Position numbers and translations under genes: made by a program. Positions 45,823-55,278 of a stretch of 64,000 bases of DNA are shown here, in pieces (within the stretch, counting starts at the first letter, position 1; each line of letters begins with the position of its first letter). Location: assembly GCF_000174435.1 (NCBI RefSeq), contig NZ_ACJN02000004.1:248001-312000 (forward strand), written 5' to 3'. Origin of the DNA: Desulfonatronospira thiodismutans ASO3-1 (GTDB lineage Bacteria > Desulfobacterota > Desulfovibrionia > Desulfovibrionales > Desulfonatronovibrionaceae). The notes under the pieces are model-generated. The model saw only the letters and a program-made list of their open reading frames with translations, did not search any database and had not been told where the DNA came from.

Positions 45823-47370
45823 GTGTCCAGAACAGACAAAGCTCCAGCCATGCCTACGAGGGATCTTCTTGTTATACTGGGTCTAACCTCAGTTTACCTG
45901 GTCGTTGAACTGGCTTTCAACGCCAGTCTGCTGGATGTCATGGGCACCAGTGTGTCTTCGACAGAGCTGGATCGTATCGAACATGTCGGGAGAATTCTGT
46001 GCGGCATTGCGGTTTTTTTATTTGTTTACGGCACTCTGCTTCTACCGACCATGAATAAAAAGCGGATCGGTGGTTTTGTCGGGAAGGTTATTGTCTTTGC
46101 TTCTTTTGGTCCCCTGATAATATGGGGGGCTTACGTCGGCCAGGAACGCCTGGTGGAGAGTATCGTTAAAAATTCCGACCCAGAATGGCGAAAGCAGGCG
46201 GTTCATCTAAGAGTAGTACAATCATCGCTGCTGGAAGACCGGGCTGAACTTAGCGGTATTGAGCTGTCCAGAGAGGACCTGGGGACACCAGAGGGCAAAT
46301 CTTTCATAGCCCTCCTTCCCTTTTATGGTTCAGGTCTGTCCAGAACGGACATTTTAAGCAGCGAGAATATAGACGCCCTGTTGAGACAGAGGGTTCGCGA
46401 AGAGATGGGCACAAGAAATGAGTTTCTGGATGAGGTGCGACCCAAGATAGGGGATCTGGAAAACGCTTATAACGAGTACGCTGACGCATCCGAAAGATAT
46501 TATGAGAGCCTGGCCCCGGGTATGGCCGATAAAAGAGCCCAGGAGAAATGGGAGGAATATGTGAGGAGGCTGGAGAGTGAGACGGGCAGGAAGCCGAACA
46601 ATGTTCCTAGACGGGCAGAGAGCCACGTGAGAGAAAAGGTACAGGGAATGGGAGTTCCTGTATCCAACTCCTGGAAACCCTACGATAGAAACGGGTTTAT
46701 TTCCGCATTCAAGAGAAATTATGACTCAGTGGTAAAAAACCGGTTCGATAGCGAAGTTAGGAGAAGGGTGGGCGGCAGCGTTAACCCAGGGCTTTCCTGG
46801 GATGAGTTCATCCGTGAGCCGGCTGTAGTAAGTTATATGAGGTCCAGAAGCGACATAATCAAGCAGTATGGTTTTCCGGACAAGCTGACTAACGAGGGTT
46901 TTCTGCAGCAATATTACGAGCCTGTTAAACGAAAAAAGATGGAGGAGTATGGCAGCTTGCTCAGAGCCGAAGCAGAGTTTTTTGCAGACGGAAAAAAGTA
47001 TGCTCAAGAGGGCAGAAAGGCCTTGTATGCCGTGGTCGTCCCACCGCTTGCCCTTTTCTTTTCAGTGACTGGAGCCCTGCTCCACGTCGTTAAAACTGCA
47101 AATTTTGCTTTCCGGCTGGTACGCATCCACACCTTGATCCGCTGGGCTGTCTGGATATGTGTCCTGGGTGGGACTCTTGCCTTCGTCAATACACAGTCTC
47201 TACCGAACAAAGTTACAGAGTCAGAGCTTTTCGAAACATTGGACAAAAGCTTAGCCTCAAAATATGGTCGGACAACTGCGTCGGCCATGAAATGGACCGT
47301 TGAGTTTCAACCTTATTTCTACCCCCGGAATAAAGCGATAGAATCCAGGCTTAACCTGATCAGGCACTAA
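45823..47370 (+). CDS. Multi-pass membrane protein with large soluble domain, unknown function
   Basis: 515 residues. The likely start is the GTG at 45823, with an alternative ATG at 45850. Three transmembrane helices lie at about 14-34, 57-76 and 88-104, a soluble helical domain of roughly 290 residues (110-400) contains no motif I know, and two more helices occur at about 400-420 and 437-455. The central domain is rich in charged residues (for example REKVQGMGVPVSNSWKPYDR). It is coupled to the lipoprotein gene just upstream. The function is unknown; the arrangement suggests an envelope complex. Confidence 0.78.
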   Translation: MSRTDKAPAMPTRDLLVILGLTSVYLVVELAFNASLLDVMGTSVSSTELDRIEHVGRILCGIAVFLFVYGTLLLPTMNKKRIGGFVGKVIVFASFGPLIIWGAYVGQERLVESIVKNSDPEWRKQAVHLRVVQSSLLEDRAELSGIELSREDLGTPEGKSFIALLPFYGSGLSRTDILSSENIDALLRQRVREEMGTRNEFLDEVRPKIGDLENAYNEYADASERYYESLAPGMADKRAQEKWEEYVRRLESETGRKPNNVPRRAESHVREKVQGMGVPVSNSWKPYDRNGFISAFKRNYDSVVKNRFDSEVRRRVGGSVNPGLSWDEFIREPAVVSYMRSRSDIIKQYGFPDKLTNEGFLQQYYEPVKRKKMEEYGSLLRAEAEFFADGKKYAQEGRKALYAVVVPPLALFFSVTGALLHVVKTANFAFRLVRIHTLIRWAVWICVLGGTLAFVNTQSLPNKVTESELFETLDKSLASKYGRTTASAMKWTVEFQPYFYPRNKAIESRLNLIRH

Positions 47371-47451
47371 TTCTGTCCAGCAGCCTGATATGTAAATAAA
47401 ACCCAGCTCGGACCCTGCTTAACCAGGCAGAGGCCGGGAGTGCTTCAATTG

Positions 47452-47510
47452 AAATGATCACTGCCTTAAGGCTCAAGCATTAACGGGCACTTTACCATGT
47501 GTGCCAGACA
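47452..47510 (+). repeat. Family B repeat tail, copy 3
   Basis: GAAATGATCACTGCCTTAAG followed by GGCTCAAGCATTAACGGGC and ACTTTACCATGTGTGCCAG, closely matching the tails at about 43535 and 43665. The preceding hairpin is largely decayed. Confidence 0.75.
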
Positions 47511-47511
47511 T

Positions 47512-47600
47512 GTAAGCATTCAGGGGACGTCGTAACCGGCTTGAGAACAGTTCCAAGGCATAGTCCCAGGAACCACCACTGAGCCCCCCTGAATGCTTAC
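47512..47600. repeat. MITE-like element with perfect 15-bp terminal inverted repeats, copy 2
   Basis: GTAAGCATTCAGGGG (47512-47526) and CCCCTGAATGCTTAC (47586-47600) are exact reverse complements enclosing 59 bp. It is related to the element at 19909-20015. An isolated ACCATTCA end is at 47742. Confidence 0.75.
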
Positions 47601-47825
47601 GGAAAAGATACTGGTTTTGATAAGGGATAAAAGGCATATAACGTTAGCCCGGCAGGCCGTTTATCAAACTGTTTTTTCAGGACGGGCACTTGTTCATGCG
47701 TTGGCTCAATCCTGTTAGGGGGTTGGGGGCGGGGAGCAGGAACCATTCAAAGGGTCCCGCAAACGGCCTGTTGACAGTCCCCAGGTATGCAGTTGCGTCT
47801 TTACAGTCAACTTTAAGGAGGACTT

Positions 47826-50549
47826 ATGAAAATTTTTTTGAGTTATGGTCATGATAAAAACACACCTTTGGTTGAAAAAATCAAAGCTGACCTTGAAAAT
47901 CGAGGGCATGATGTCTGGATAGACACCTCAGAGATAAAATTTGGCGATGACTGGAGATGCAGTATTACTGATGGAATTTTGGAAAGTGACTGGATGCTGT
48001 CTTTTCTGTCTCAACACTCCACTCGTGATCCTGGAGTTTGCCTTGATGAGCTTGGTATAGCTCTCGGATCAAAAGGTGGGATAGTCAAGACAGTCCTGGT
48101 AGAGAAGGAAAAGGATGTAAAGCCTCCTGTTAGCGTTAGTCATGTCCAATGGCTGGATATGAGCAATTGGGAAGAAATCAAGGATCGTGATCCAAAGGAT
48201 TTTGAACAATGGTATAAAGGCAAACTGGATGAGATAGTCAGAGTAGTTGAGAGTGAGTCCAATCAACGATTTGCAGGAGAAATTGAAGAACTTCAGCAAA
48301 AATTAAAGCCGGTTTTATCAGATGCTCGGATATGGGGACTGTTGAAGGATGGTTTTGTTGGCCGAGAGTGGCTGTTTAAAATGCTTGAGGATTGGCGTAT
48401 AAATAATCAGGGCCAGCAGATCTTCTGGATTACCGGTGAGCCTGGAATTGGAAAAAGCGCCTTGTCAGCCTGGATGTCACACTACGGCAAGGTACATGTT
48501 GTAGCTGCTCAATTTGTTGAACATAATAAGCCCAATAAAAAAGATCCTGCTAAGGTGGTTCAGAGTATTGCATATCAATTAGCTACCAGACTGGATGACT
48601 ACCGAAAATTTTTGGTTCAGCTTCCTGTTCTTGATGAACTGGATAGTCAAAACGCCTTTGAACTTTTTGAAAACCTTTTAGTTAATCCTTTGCATTATGC
48701 CATATCAGGAAATCGGGAACCCTGCATCATCCTTATAGATGCTCTTGATGAAGCTGTTTCTCAAGGTCAAAACAATCTGGTTGAGTTCTTATCAGAGCAG
48801 GCCCAAAGACTGCCGGACTGGATACGGTTGGTGGTCACCAGCAGACCTGAACCGTCAATAATACGCAGGTTTTCCCATATTGAACAAGTAAAGATCGAAG
48901 CAGATGACAATCATAATATTAATGACCTTAGAAAATTTCTCAGGGTTTGGGCTGAAAATAACAAAAAAAATATACAGATGAAAGAACAAGAGGACAAAAT
49001 CATTGCTGCTTCAGAAGGCAATTTTCTTTATTTGCGGGAATTTTGTCGCGGTGTTGACCACGAATGGATCGATTTTGCAAGTTCAGATTCATATCCTCAG
49101 GGAATGACTGGTCTTTATACTCAATACTTTACACGCCAGTTTCCTAAAATTGAAGAGTTTGAAAAAAAGTATTTGCCAGTAATTGAACTAGTTCTGGCAT
49201 CTTCTCAGCCTTTGCCAGAATACTACGCCAGTGAGATACTTGGTTTGAAAGGTCGAGATAAAATGGAGGTATTGGAGCCTTTAGGCAGCCTATTTCCAAG
49301 GCATAATGACTCGATCGCCCCATTTCATAAATCCTTGAAGGAATGGATATGCGATGACAAACGTGCTGGATACTATTATGTGCCGATTGAAGATGGGCAA
49401 TACAAGCTTTGCAAATACCTTTGGAAAGAGGTATTGAGGTATGAAGGTGAGTCAATTATTCCTGAAGATTATGTTATAAGAGAACTGCCAGTACAGATTA
49501 AGAATCTAAGTAAAAACAAAAATTCGCTTCCAAATATTATCGATGAAAGTTTTAAATATGAAGAAAAAAGAAGATTAATAGTCCATATAGGAAACAAGCT
49601 TGTAGAAAGTGGCAGATGGCTTGAAGCTGAACAATGGAATGATATCAATTTAGATTTGCATAAATTGATGCTTGGCCACGACCATCCAGGTACAATTTAT
49701 GCGAGGCGTAAGCTGGCGGCTATTTTCAGGAAACTGGGTAGGTATGAAAAAGCCAGAGAAACGCTGGAAAAGGTACTTGAGGATAGTACCAGGATATTAG
49801 GACACGACCATCCAGATACTCTCACTGCCATGGCCCTCCTGGCGAGTACCTTGGGAGACCTAGGAAAGCATGAAAAAGCCAAAGAAATGCAGGAAAAGGT
49901 GCTTGAAAATAGAACCAGGATATTAGACCACGACCATCGAGATACTATCACTGCCATGGGCAACCTGGCGGGCACCTTGGTAGACTTAGGAGAGTTGGAA
50001 AAAGCTAGAGAAATATATGAAAAAGTGCTTGAGGATAGTACCAGGATATTAAGCCATGAACATCCATACACTATCACTGCCAGGAACGACCTGGCAGGCA
50101 CTTTGGGAAAATTAGGAGAGCATATAAAAGCCAGAGAAATGCAGGAAAAGGTGATTGAGGATTATACCAGGATATTAGGCCATGAACATCCATTTACAAT
50201 CACTGCCAGGAACAACCTGGCGACTTCTTTGAGAGAACTAGGAGAGTATGAAAAAGCCAGAGAAATGCAGGAAAGGGTGGTTGAATGTTTTACCAAAAAG
50301 TTAGGCCATGAACATCCAGATACTATCACTGCCAGGAACAACCTAGCAAATACTTTGGGAGGACTGGGCAAGTATGAAGAAGCCAGAGAAATACAGGAAA
50401 AGGTGATTGAAGGGTTTACCAAAATATTAGGCCATGAACATCCAGATACTATTTCTGCTATGAACAACTTGGCGGGCACCTTGAGCAATCTAGGAGAGCA
50501 TGAAAAAGCTAGAGAAATACAAGAAAATTTGTTTTATAATAAAAGTTGA
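47826..50549 (+). CDS. TIR-STAND NTPase-TPR protein, probable anti-phage sensor-effector
   Basis: 907 residues. The TIR domain (1-135) has the start MKIFLSYGHDKNTPLVEKI, the DVWIDTSEIKFGDDW box and a glutamate (E75 in VCLDELG) at the place of the NADase catalytic residue. A NACHT/STAND NTPase follows with Walker A GEPGIGKS (204-211) and Walker B IILIDALDEA (301-310). The C-terminus has seven 42-residue kinesin-light-chain-type TPRs (about 610-900), each with a GHEHPDTITARNNLA-like core. In such proteins the repeats sense a phage product, the NTPase oligomerises, and TIR depletes NAD. A strong AAGGAGG site supports the start. The defence role is inferred from architecture. Confidence 0.9.
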   Translation: MKIFLSYGHDKNTPLVEKIKADLENRGHDVWIDTSEIKFGDDWRCSITDGILESDWMLSFLSQHSTRDPGVCLDELGIALGSKGGIVKTVLVEKEKDVKPPVSVSHVQWLDMSNWEEIKDRDPKDFEQWYKGKLDEIVRVVESESNQRFAGEIEELQQKLKPVLSDARIWGLLKDGFVGREWLFKMLEDWRINNQGQQIFWITGEPGIGKSALSAWMSHYGKVHVVAAQFVEHNKPNKKDPAKVVQSIAYQLATRLDDYRKFLVQLPVLDELDSQNAFELFENLLVNPLHYAISGNREPCIILIDALDEAVSQGQNNLVEFLSEQAQRLPDWIRLVVTSRPEPSIIRRFSHIEQVKIEADDNHNINDLRKFLRVWAENNKKNIQMKEQEDKIIAASEGNFLYLREFCRGVDHEWIDFASSDSYPQGMTGLYTQYFTRQFPKIEEFEKKYLPVIELVLASSQPLPEYYASEILGLKGRDKMEVLEPLGSLFPRHNDSIAPFHKSLKEWICDDKRAGYYYVPIEDGQYKLCKYLWKEVLRYEGESIIPEDYVIRELPVQIKNLSKNKNSLPNIIDESFKYEEKRRLIVHIGNKLVESGRWLEAEQWNDINLDLHKLMLGHDHPGTIYARRKLAAIFRKLGRYEKARETLEKVLEDSTRILGHDHPDTLTAMALLASTLGDLGKHEKAKEMQEKVLENRTRILDHDHRDTITAMGNLAGTLVDLGELEKAREIYEKVLEDSTRILSHEHPYTITARNDLAGTLGKLGEHIKAREMQEKVIEDYTRILGHEHPFTITARNNLATSLRELGEYEKAREMQERVVECFTKKLGHEHPDTITARNNLANTLGGLGKYEEAREIQEKVIEGFTKILGHEHPDTISAMNNLAGTLSNLGEHEKAREIQENLFYNKS

Positions 50550-50706
50550 GATGGCTCAAATTTGTTTTGCACAATGCTATGATTAAAATACGTACATTCT
50601 AAAACTCTTTTTTTGCATATAAACATTACAGATTATAAAATATGCATACCATAAAGATAAATTATTTAAAAAATGAAGTCATTGGTTGTTAATTTATTTA
50701 TTGAAC

Positions 50707-50832
50707 TTTTGCGGTCAAGAAGAAACGCAGTATTCTAATCGTCTCAAGAAATTTTGCTCTGAATTTAAAGTACCAACATTTCTAAAAAGATGTGGGATAC
50801 GTAAAGCCAAAGGGTATTTGGCTACAAAATAG
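50707..50832 (+). pseudogene. Possible IS transposase remnant
   Basis: A short frame with FLKRCGIRKAKGYLATK resembles the N-terminal region of some DDE (IS4-like) transposases, preceded by CGQEETQYSNRLKKF. The following DNA is broken into stops. There is no start codon and no terminal repeats are evident. Low-confidence reading by pattern. Confidence 0.3.
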
Positions 50833-51106
50833 AAGGTGGGGTCTCACAAAGATTGAAGGCGTAGATGGTCGTTATTGCTGCTTATATCCGAAAAGTGGGC
50901 AGAAAAAGGTGGAAGTACTGTCAAAGATCACAATCATGGTAATTGGCAACTCAGAAAGTTGAGTTATTAAACAATTTTAAACCGGCATAATTAAGACATA
51001 TTCAGTCTTGCGCTCGCATTGGAATTAAAACTCAAGTCAGAACTTTCACCATCAAAAGGGATGTCGCCTTTTTTCCAAGAGGAAATGTCAGATCAAGTCG
51101 AAACTA
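50833..51106. other. Spacer between TIR-STAND gene and SLOG gene
   Basis: Part may continue the transposase relic (a frame with ...KVEVLSKITIM). Otherwise I see no gene or regulatory element. Confidence 0.4.
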
Positions 51107-51778
51107 TCACTCTTGAATCATCAGCCATTCCTCAAGAGAATTTTCCCATCCCTCCTGTGAGGCTTCAAGGGGCATCTCCTTAGAATTATGGCCTGGCATT
51201 AAAAAGCGACTTCCTCTTTCTTGAACAAGAGGAAACCATAGTACTGGCTTGCTTGCTGTAAGGGTCATTTCAACAACATGGGCCGTTCCACCTGGACCTC
51301 GAGCTGGTTCACCGTCCCATAGTGCAATCATCAAATCGCACATATCGACAATCTTTCGGCCAACAGCTTGATATCCTTGGATTCCACTTCTTGGGTAATC
51401 AAGCTCAATTACACTGGATGCCTCAGACAGCAACTTTGCATATTCATCCAGGGACGTCTGATCCTGGAAATCCTTTTTATATTCATTGCGATTAAAGGGT
51501 AGGACACAGCATAGATTTAGTTTGTTTTTCAGTGCCTCTCTGGCAAAAATACGATCTGCCCCCTCTGCTAAGGCTGATACCATGCATATCTGGGGATTAT
51601 CCTGGGTATGAACAGCATTGAAACAGCTAGTTGAGAGCTTCTTGAGTACGATATCCAGAATCTGGCTTATAAATATTGAGAATTTACTCTCGATATTTGG
51701 ATTAAGCCTGTGGGCTCTATGTCCTGTTACTCCGATGGAAATAAGAGGTGATCCGGGTAGTTTGTATTTGCTGATCAC
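51107..51778 (-). CDS. SLOG-superfamily nucleotide-binding protein
   Basis: 223 residues from a GTG at 51778. The Rossmann-like core shows ISIGVTGHR at the N-terminus, the SALAEGADRIFAREAL helix, CCVLPFNRNEYKKDF, the long middle helix ending in VIELD, and MCDLMIALWDGEPARGPGGTAHVVEM with the glycine-rich ligand loop. SLOG domains bind or make nucleotide-derived signals and occur in many conflict systems. It lies 24 bp after the TM-RCK-RyR gene in the same direction, with no ribosome site, so coupling to that gene is likely. It may generate or sense the ligand that gates its partner. Confidence 0.83.
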   Translation of the reverse strand: MISKYKLPGSPLISIGVTGHRAHRLNPNIESKFSIFISQILDIVLKKLSTSCFNAVHTQDNPQICMVSALAEGADRIFAREALKNKLNLCCVLPFNRNEYKKDFQDQTSLDEYAKLLSEASSVIELDYPRSGIQGYQAVGRKIVDMCDLMIALWDGEPARGPGGTAHVVEMTLTASKPVLWFPLVQERGSRFLMPGHNSKEMPLEASQEGWENSLEEWLMIQE

Positions 51779-51802
51779 GATATTTTAGTTTGTGCTCAAG
51801 AG

Positions 51803-53671
51803 TTATTGCTGGCGGACTAATTTGAATTGGTTCGTTTCTATATACATTTTGACTATATGTGGCAGAGCTTTAATTATCGCAACATCTTTATCGTGTTCTG
51901 CCTCATCCAGTTTTTCATATTTTACGATAGTATTATTGATCTGCATAGGTTTATCTTTTTTTTCGTCGAACAACCAGTCATCAATCAGTCTTTCCATGCA
52001 GAATCTTTTATGTTCATTTTTTTTGAGATTTTCCATATTCTCATCAATCGCTTTTTCAAGCTCAATGATTTTCACTTCACTACTTGGTAATGTACTGGCG
52101 TTTGAACAAGGCTCCAGAGAGAATCCAATCTCCCGAAGCTTGACAAAAATATGATCACCTGAATGTCGGCTGGAGTATTGCTGAAAGTCAGTAAGCTTGA
52201 TCCATTCTTCATTCTTCAACTCTTTATATTTTTTAGAAAGTTCGATTTCAGAAATCTCTGAGTCTTTCTTATTGTTAATAACACCGTAAGCAGCATGTAT
52301 CATCATTCCGATGTTGTCTGATATCTCTCCAGGGTATTTCTCTTGTCTTCCAAGCATATCTTTCATAATTTGATAAAAATGGATTTTAGTATATGTTTCC
52401 CAGCTATGATATTTTATTAAAATTGTGTTATTATTCAGTTCAGGTAAACAGCAAACAACGTCAGCGTTTTGCCTAAGAACCTGTAAACATTGACTAATTC
52501 TATAGCTTGCATCTACACAACTGTAGTCATTGTCTCCAGTTACATATATTCGTGAAAAAGGGATATCTTCTCTCTCGCTCAATGCCCTTCTAATAATTCC
52601 TGGTGACGTTGAATTAGTATCATAATGGTAGAAAAGTATGTCTGCAATTGGAGAACGTCCTCCGTAAGCTGCATCAGCCTGGTCAAAGTTGAGTACTGGA
52701 TGTCTTGCAATAAACTTTTGGAACTGTGATTCATCATTGTCAAATAAGCTAATTAATAAAGGAGCATCCTCAAAAAAAACACAATGCCGCACGAGCTGAA
52801 GAACTGTTTCTTTTGCGAAATCTCCAAGTCCAACGATTCCTATGTGGACTTTTTTGTGGACTTTTTTCTTATATTTCTGGGAACTGATTGTGATTGGCGG
52901 GTACTCAATCAGCAATTTTCGAGCTGCTAATGATTTTGCGCTAAACCAGATTATACCGCCGTCTTTTTCTCGATACTCTTGAAAATTAGGAATATGGCCA
53001 GCTATCCTTCGTAATGATTTGTCCTCAATATCAACAATTAATCTTGGTCGTTCTCTTTGTTTTTCTGGTATGAGACTTATAACCTTGGACGTTATGTCTA
53101 AATCAAGGTTATCGTCCCCTGTAAATATATAAATAGTATCGACCTTATTCAGCTTTAGCCGCTTAAGAGTATTGATATCCCTTGCATCACCATGCAACAA
53201 TATAGAATTGGGCCTTTCTCTGATTGATATAGCATATTTTTTATCAATGTTGATGTCCATGGCTATTATTGGTGTATCTTCATCCAAGCTTTGTATTATT
53301 CCAAAAGCCATCCTACCAGCACCTAAAAAAACATTTTTTCTTGGACTGATAGAATGTCTAAAGTAACATATCTGCTGACCTGCAATTTTAAACAAGACTG
53401 CTATAATAGAAAAGGCTGCAAACAAAGGCAAAGCAAATCTTGAAATTTGCAGTGGTATATTCATATCAAGCCTAGCTTCATGAAGGTCAGCGTTCATAAC
53501 GATCATCTGTAGTGCCTTATAAGCTGCATCAAGAAAAACTATATCATTTCTCATAAGACCTAATAAAGCTAAAATATAAAACAAAATAAATAATATTAAG
53601 GCAAAACATGCATGACGTAAGTCAACAAATTGCCCGATTTTCTTGTTAAGATTAATCTTTTTATCTTCCAT
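51803..53671 (-). CDS. Membrane protein with TrkA/RCK-like domains and a C-terminal RyR domain
   Basis: 622 residues. Two transmembrane helices (about 18-40 and 73-96) are followed by two Rossmann RCK/TrkA-N-like domains: the first has NVFLGAGRMAFGIIQ and IAMDINIDKK (110-240); the second has IGIVGLGDFAKETVLQL (about 272-430). The C-terminal region at about 560-610 matches the bacterial RyR domain pattern (EHKRFCMERLIDDWLF, then KYEKLDEAEHDKD). No potassium-filter motif (TVGYG) is present between the helices. RyR and SLOG domains have been predicted to sense nucleotide ligands in conflict systems. The likely role is a ligand-gated membrane effector; this is inferred. Confidence 0.83.
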   Translation of the reverse strand: MEDKKINLNKKIGQFVDLRHACFALILFILFYILALLGLMRNDIVFLDAAYKALQMIVMNADLHEARLDMNIPLQISRFALPLFAAFSIIAVLFKIAGQQICYFRHSISPRKNVFLGAGRMAFGIIQSLDEDTPIIAMDINIDKKYAISIRERPNSILLHGDARDINTLKRLKLNKVDTIYIFTGDDNLDLDITSKVISLIPEKQRERPRLIVDIEDKSLRRIAGHIPNFQEYREKDGGIIWFSAKSLAARKLLIEYPPITISSQKYKKKVHKKVHIGIVGLGDFAKETVLQLVRHCVFFEDAPLLISLFDNDESQFQKFIARHPVLNFDQADAAYGGRSPIADILFYHYDTNSTSPGIIRRALSEREDIPFSRIYVTGDNDYSCVDASYRISQCLQVLRQNADVVCCLPELNNNTILIKYHSWETYTKIHFYQIMKDMLGRQEKYPGEISDNIGMMIHAAYGVINNKKDSEISEIELSKKYKELKNEEWIKLTDFQQYSSRHSGDHIFVKLREIGFSLEPCSNASTLPSSEVKIIELEKAIDENMENLKKNEHKRFCMERLIDDWLFDEKKDKPMQINNTIVKYEKLDEAEHDKDVAIIKALPHIVKMYIETNQFKLVRQQ

Positions 53672-53744
53672 ACCTTTGAAAGCTCCAATAATAATTTACA
53701 TATTTTGTAACAACGGATAAATCTATATATAATTGCAGTTCTTT

Positions 53745-53993
53745 ATGAACGCTATGGGCATTAATCGTGTACCTTCTGCTGAAGCCTGCAGGCAGAACTT
53801 TCAAGAGCTGGCTTTGAACAAGGACCTGCAGACTATCCTGACCGCGCTTTCCATCAAGCTCTGGAAAAAGTCCGGAGCAAAAAATGAATACATCGAGAAA
53901 GACCAAATGCAGTGGGCGGGAGAGTGGGTTCACAAGCAAAAACCTTGGATGGTTTGTCAAACCGCATTCGGCAAGGGACAGCTTTTTCTTTAA
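53745..53993 (+). pseudogene. Remnant of an IS1380-type transposase
   Basis: The frame contains RVPSAEACRQNFQELAL and ILTALSIKLWKKSGAKN, which resemble the N-terminal region of IS1380 transposases (PSSETLRQRLDE-like, LLKKSGA-like). The chain then continues into unrelated sequence and stops. There is no ribosome site and no terminal repeats. It appears to be a degraded insertion. Confidence 0.45.
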
Positions 53994-54130
53994 AAATAAA
54001 GGTATTAAGTCACTCGAGAGCCTACTACTAATGAATTATTTTTATGTCAAACTAATTTTTTACATATTCATATAAATACAAATATCAGGTTAAACGGTTC
54101 TTCGGGCTATCAAAAAACTGGAGGGCAATC

Positions 54131-54459
54131 ATGGCACAAAAAAGTGATAAATATAAATAAGGGTTACATGGTCTGAAGAGGATAATGAATATGTTGGACT
54201 ATGTGCTGAATTTCCGAGCTCGAACTGGTTAGCGGATACGCCTGAGAAAGCTTTAAAGGGTATCAGGAAGACGGTGGCAGAGGTTATGTCTGATATGGGT
54301 GAAAACAGCGGAAAGATTCCTGAATCGATAGCGTGCAGGCGGTATAGTGGAAAGTTTATGGTGAGGATTCCGCCTTATGTCCACAGAAAGTCAGCTGTTC
54401 AGGCTGCCGAAGCCGGTATCAGCCCGAATCGTATTGCCAGCTCAAAGCTGAGTCAATAG
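54131..54459 (+). pseudogene. hicB: Frameshifted hicB antitoxin gene
   Basis: A GGAGGG ribosome site precedes ATG GCA CAA..., giving MAQKSDKYK then a stop. One missing A in the run near 54155 puts the rest out of frame. In the next frame the chain continues as VTWSEEDNEYVGLCAEFPSS, with ADTPEKALKGIRK, the HicB-type PESIACRRYSGKFMVRIPPY and a ribbon-helix-helix-like end (RKSAVQAAEAGISPNRIASS). The match to HicB antitoxins is clear. No hicA toxin gene is adjacent. It is presumably inactive. Confidence 0.75.
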
Positions 54460-54563
54460 AACCGGCACCACCGGGCTTTGACTTGCTCCGGATTGACTGA
54501 GAAGTTTAAGTTGGATACAGATATTTAGACTTACTCCTGAAGCCCTGTCATAAAAAACAATAA

Positions 54564-54580
54564 CCACGCGCTTCGCGTGG
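54564..54580 (-). repeat. REP hairpin 1 (inverted)
   Basis: CCACGCGCTTCGCGTGG followed by CAGGC; relative to hairpins 2 and 3 the GCCTG tail is on the opposite side. It is 5' of the RAYT gene. Confidence 0.7.
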
Positions 54581-54655
54581 CAGGCCTTAGACAGGATTAA
54601 CAGGATGGTTAGGATAATCAGCCACCGGCCTGATGCCGCTGACTGAATTTACCAT

Positions 54656-54709
54656 CCAGCACTCACTTTCTTCCGACATTCATGAGTGCCGCAAAAAAGT
54701 GAGTGCTGG
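54656..54709. repeat. 14-bp perfect inverted repeat
   Basis: CCAGCACTCACTTT at 54656-54669 and AAAGTGAGTGCTGG at 54696-54709, with a 26-nt loop. It lies between REP hairpins 1 and 2. Confidence 0.8.
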
Positions 54710-54785
54710 AGTGATTACCTTTTGGCCTGGCTTCCGGCCAGGGCAAAAATGTTTTTCTCTTAATCAATCTCTTAATCTATGCCTG

Positions 54786-54804
54786 CCACGCGTCTTTGGC
54801 GTGG
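54786..54804 (+). repeat. REP hairpin 2
   Basis: GCCTG followed by CCACGCG and GGCGTGG around a TCTTT loop, an imperfect palindrome. It is similar to REP hairpins 1 and 3. Confidence 0.7.
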
Positions 54805-54818
54805 TTAATCCATGCCTG

Positions 54819-54835
54819 CCACGCGCTGCGCGTGG
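54819..54835 (+). repeat. REP hairpin 3
   Basis: GCCTG followed by CCACGCGCTGCGCGTGG, a near-perfect palindrome. Together with hairpins 1 and 2 it forms a REP cluster upstream of the transposase gene at 55279. Confidence 0.72.
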
Positions 54836-55278
54836 TCAAAAAACTCTTTTATTTCTTGGATTGCGGGCATGGCCCGCTTTAGAGACTCTATTCTTGAATC
54901 TGTTCAGGCAAAAGTCCTTGACCTTGCAAAAGCAAAAATGAATGGAACAGACAGGCCATGATGGATAAGAACCTGGAGACCCAGTTGTTTCCATTCTGGA
55001 AATAACTGCCGCTGACGGCAAGCGATACTGCCTGGTTGCAGACAGGCTCTCCCCACCTCTCCGGCAATCGCCTCACCGAATACCTTTGCAGGCCTGCAAG
55101 GCTGTTTTGCCTTGACAGGCACCCCCTGGTGTAATACTTTGTCTTACAAATTAACAGAATTTTGTTAACAGGAGGGCCAGCCATTAAATCAAAGGGACAG
55201 GTTCATATTTACAAACGACATCATCTCTGCTAAAAATATCTCCTACTCAGCAAGCATAAGACTTTCAGGAGGTTTACC

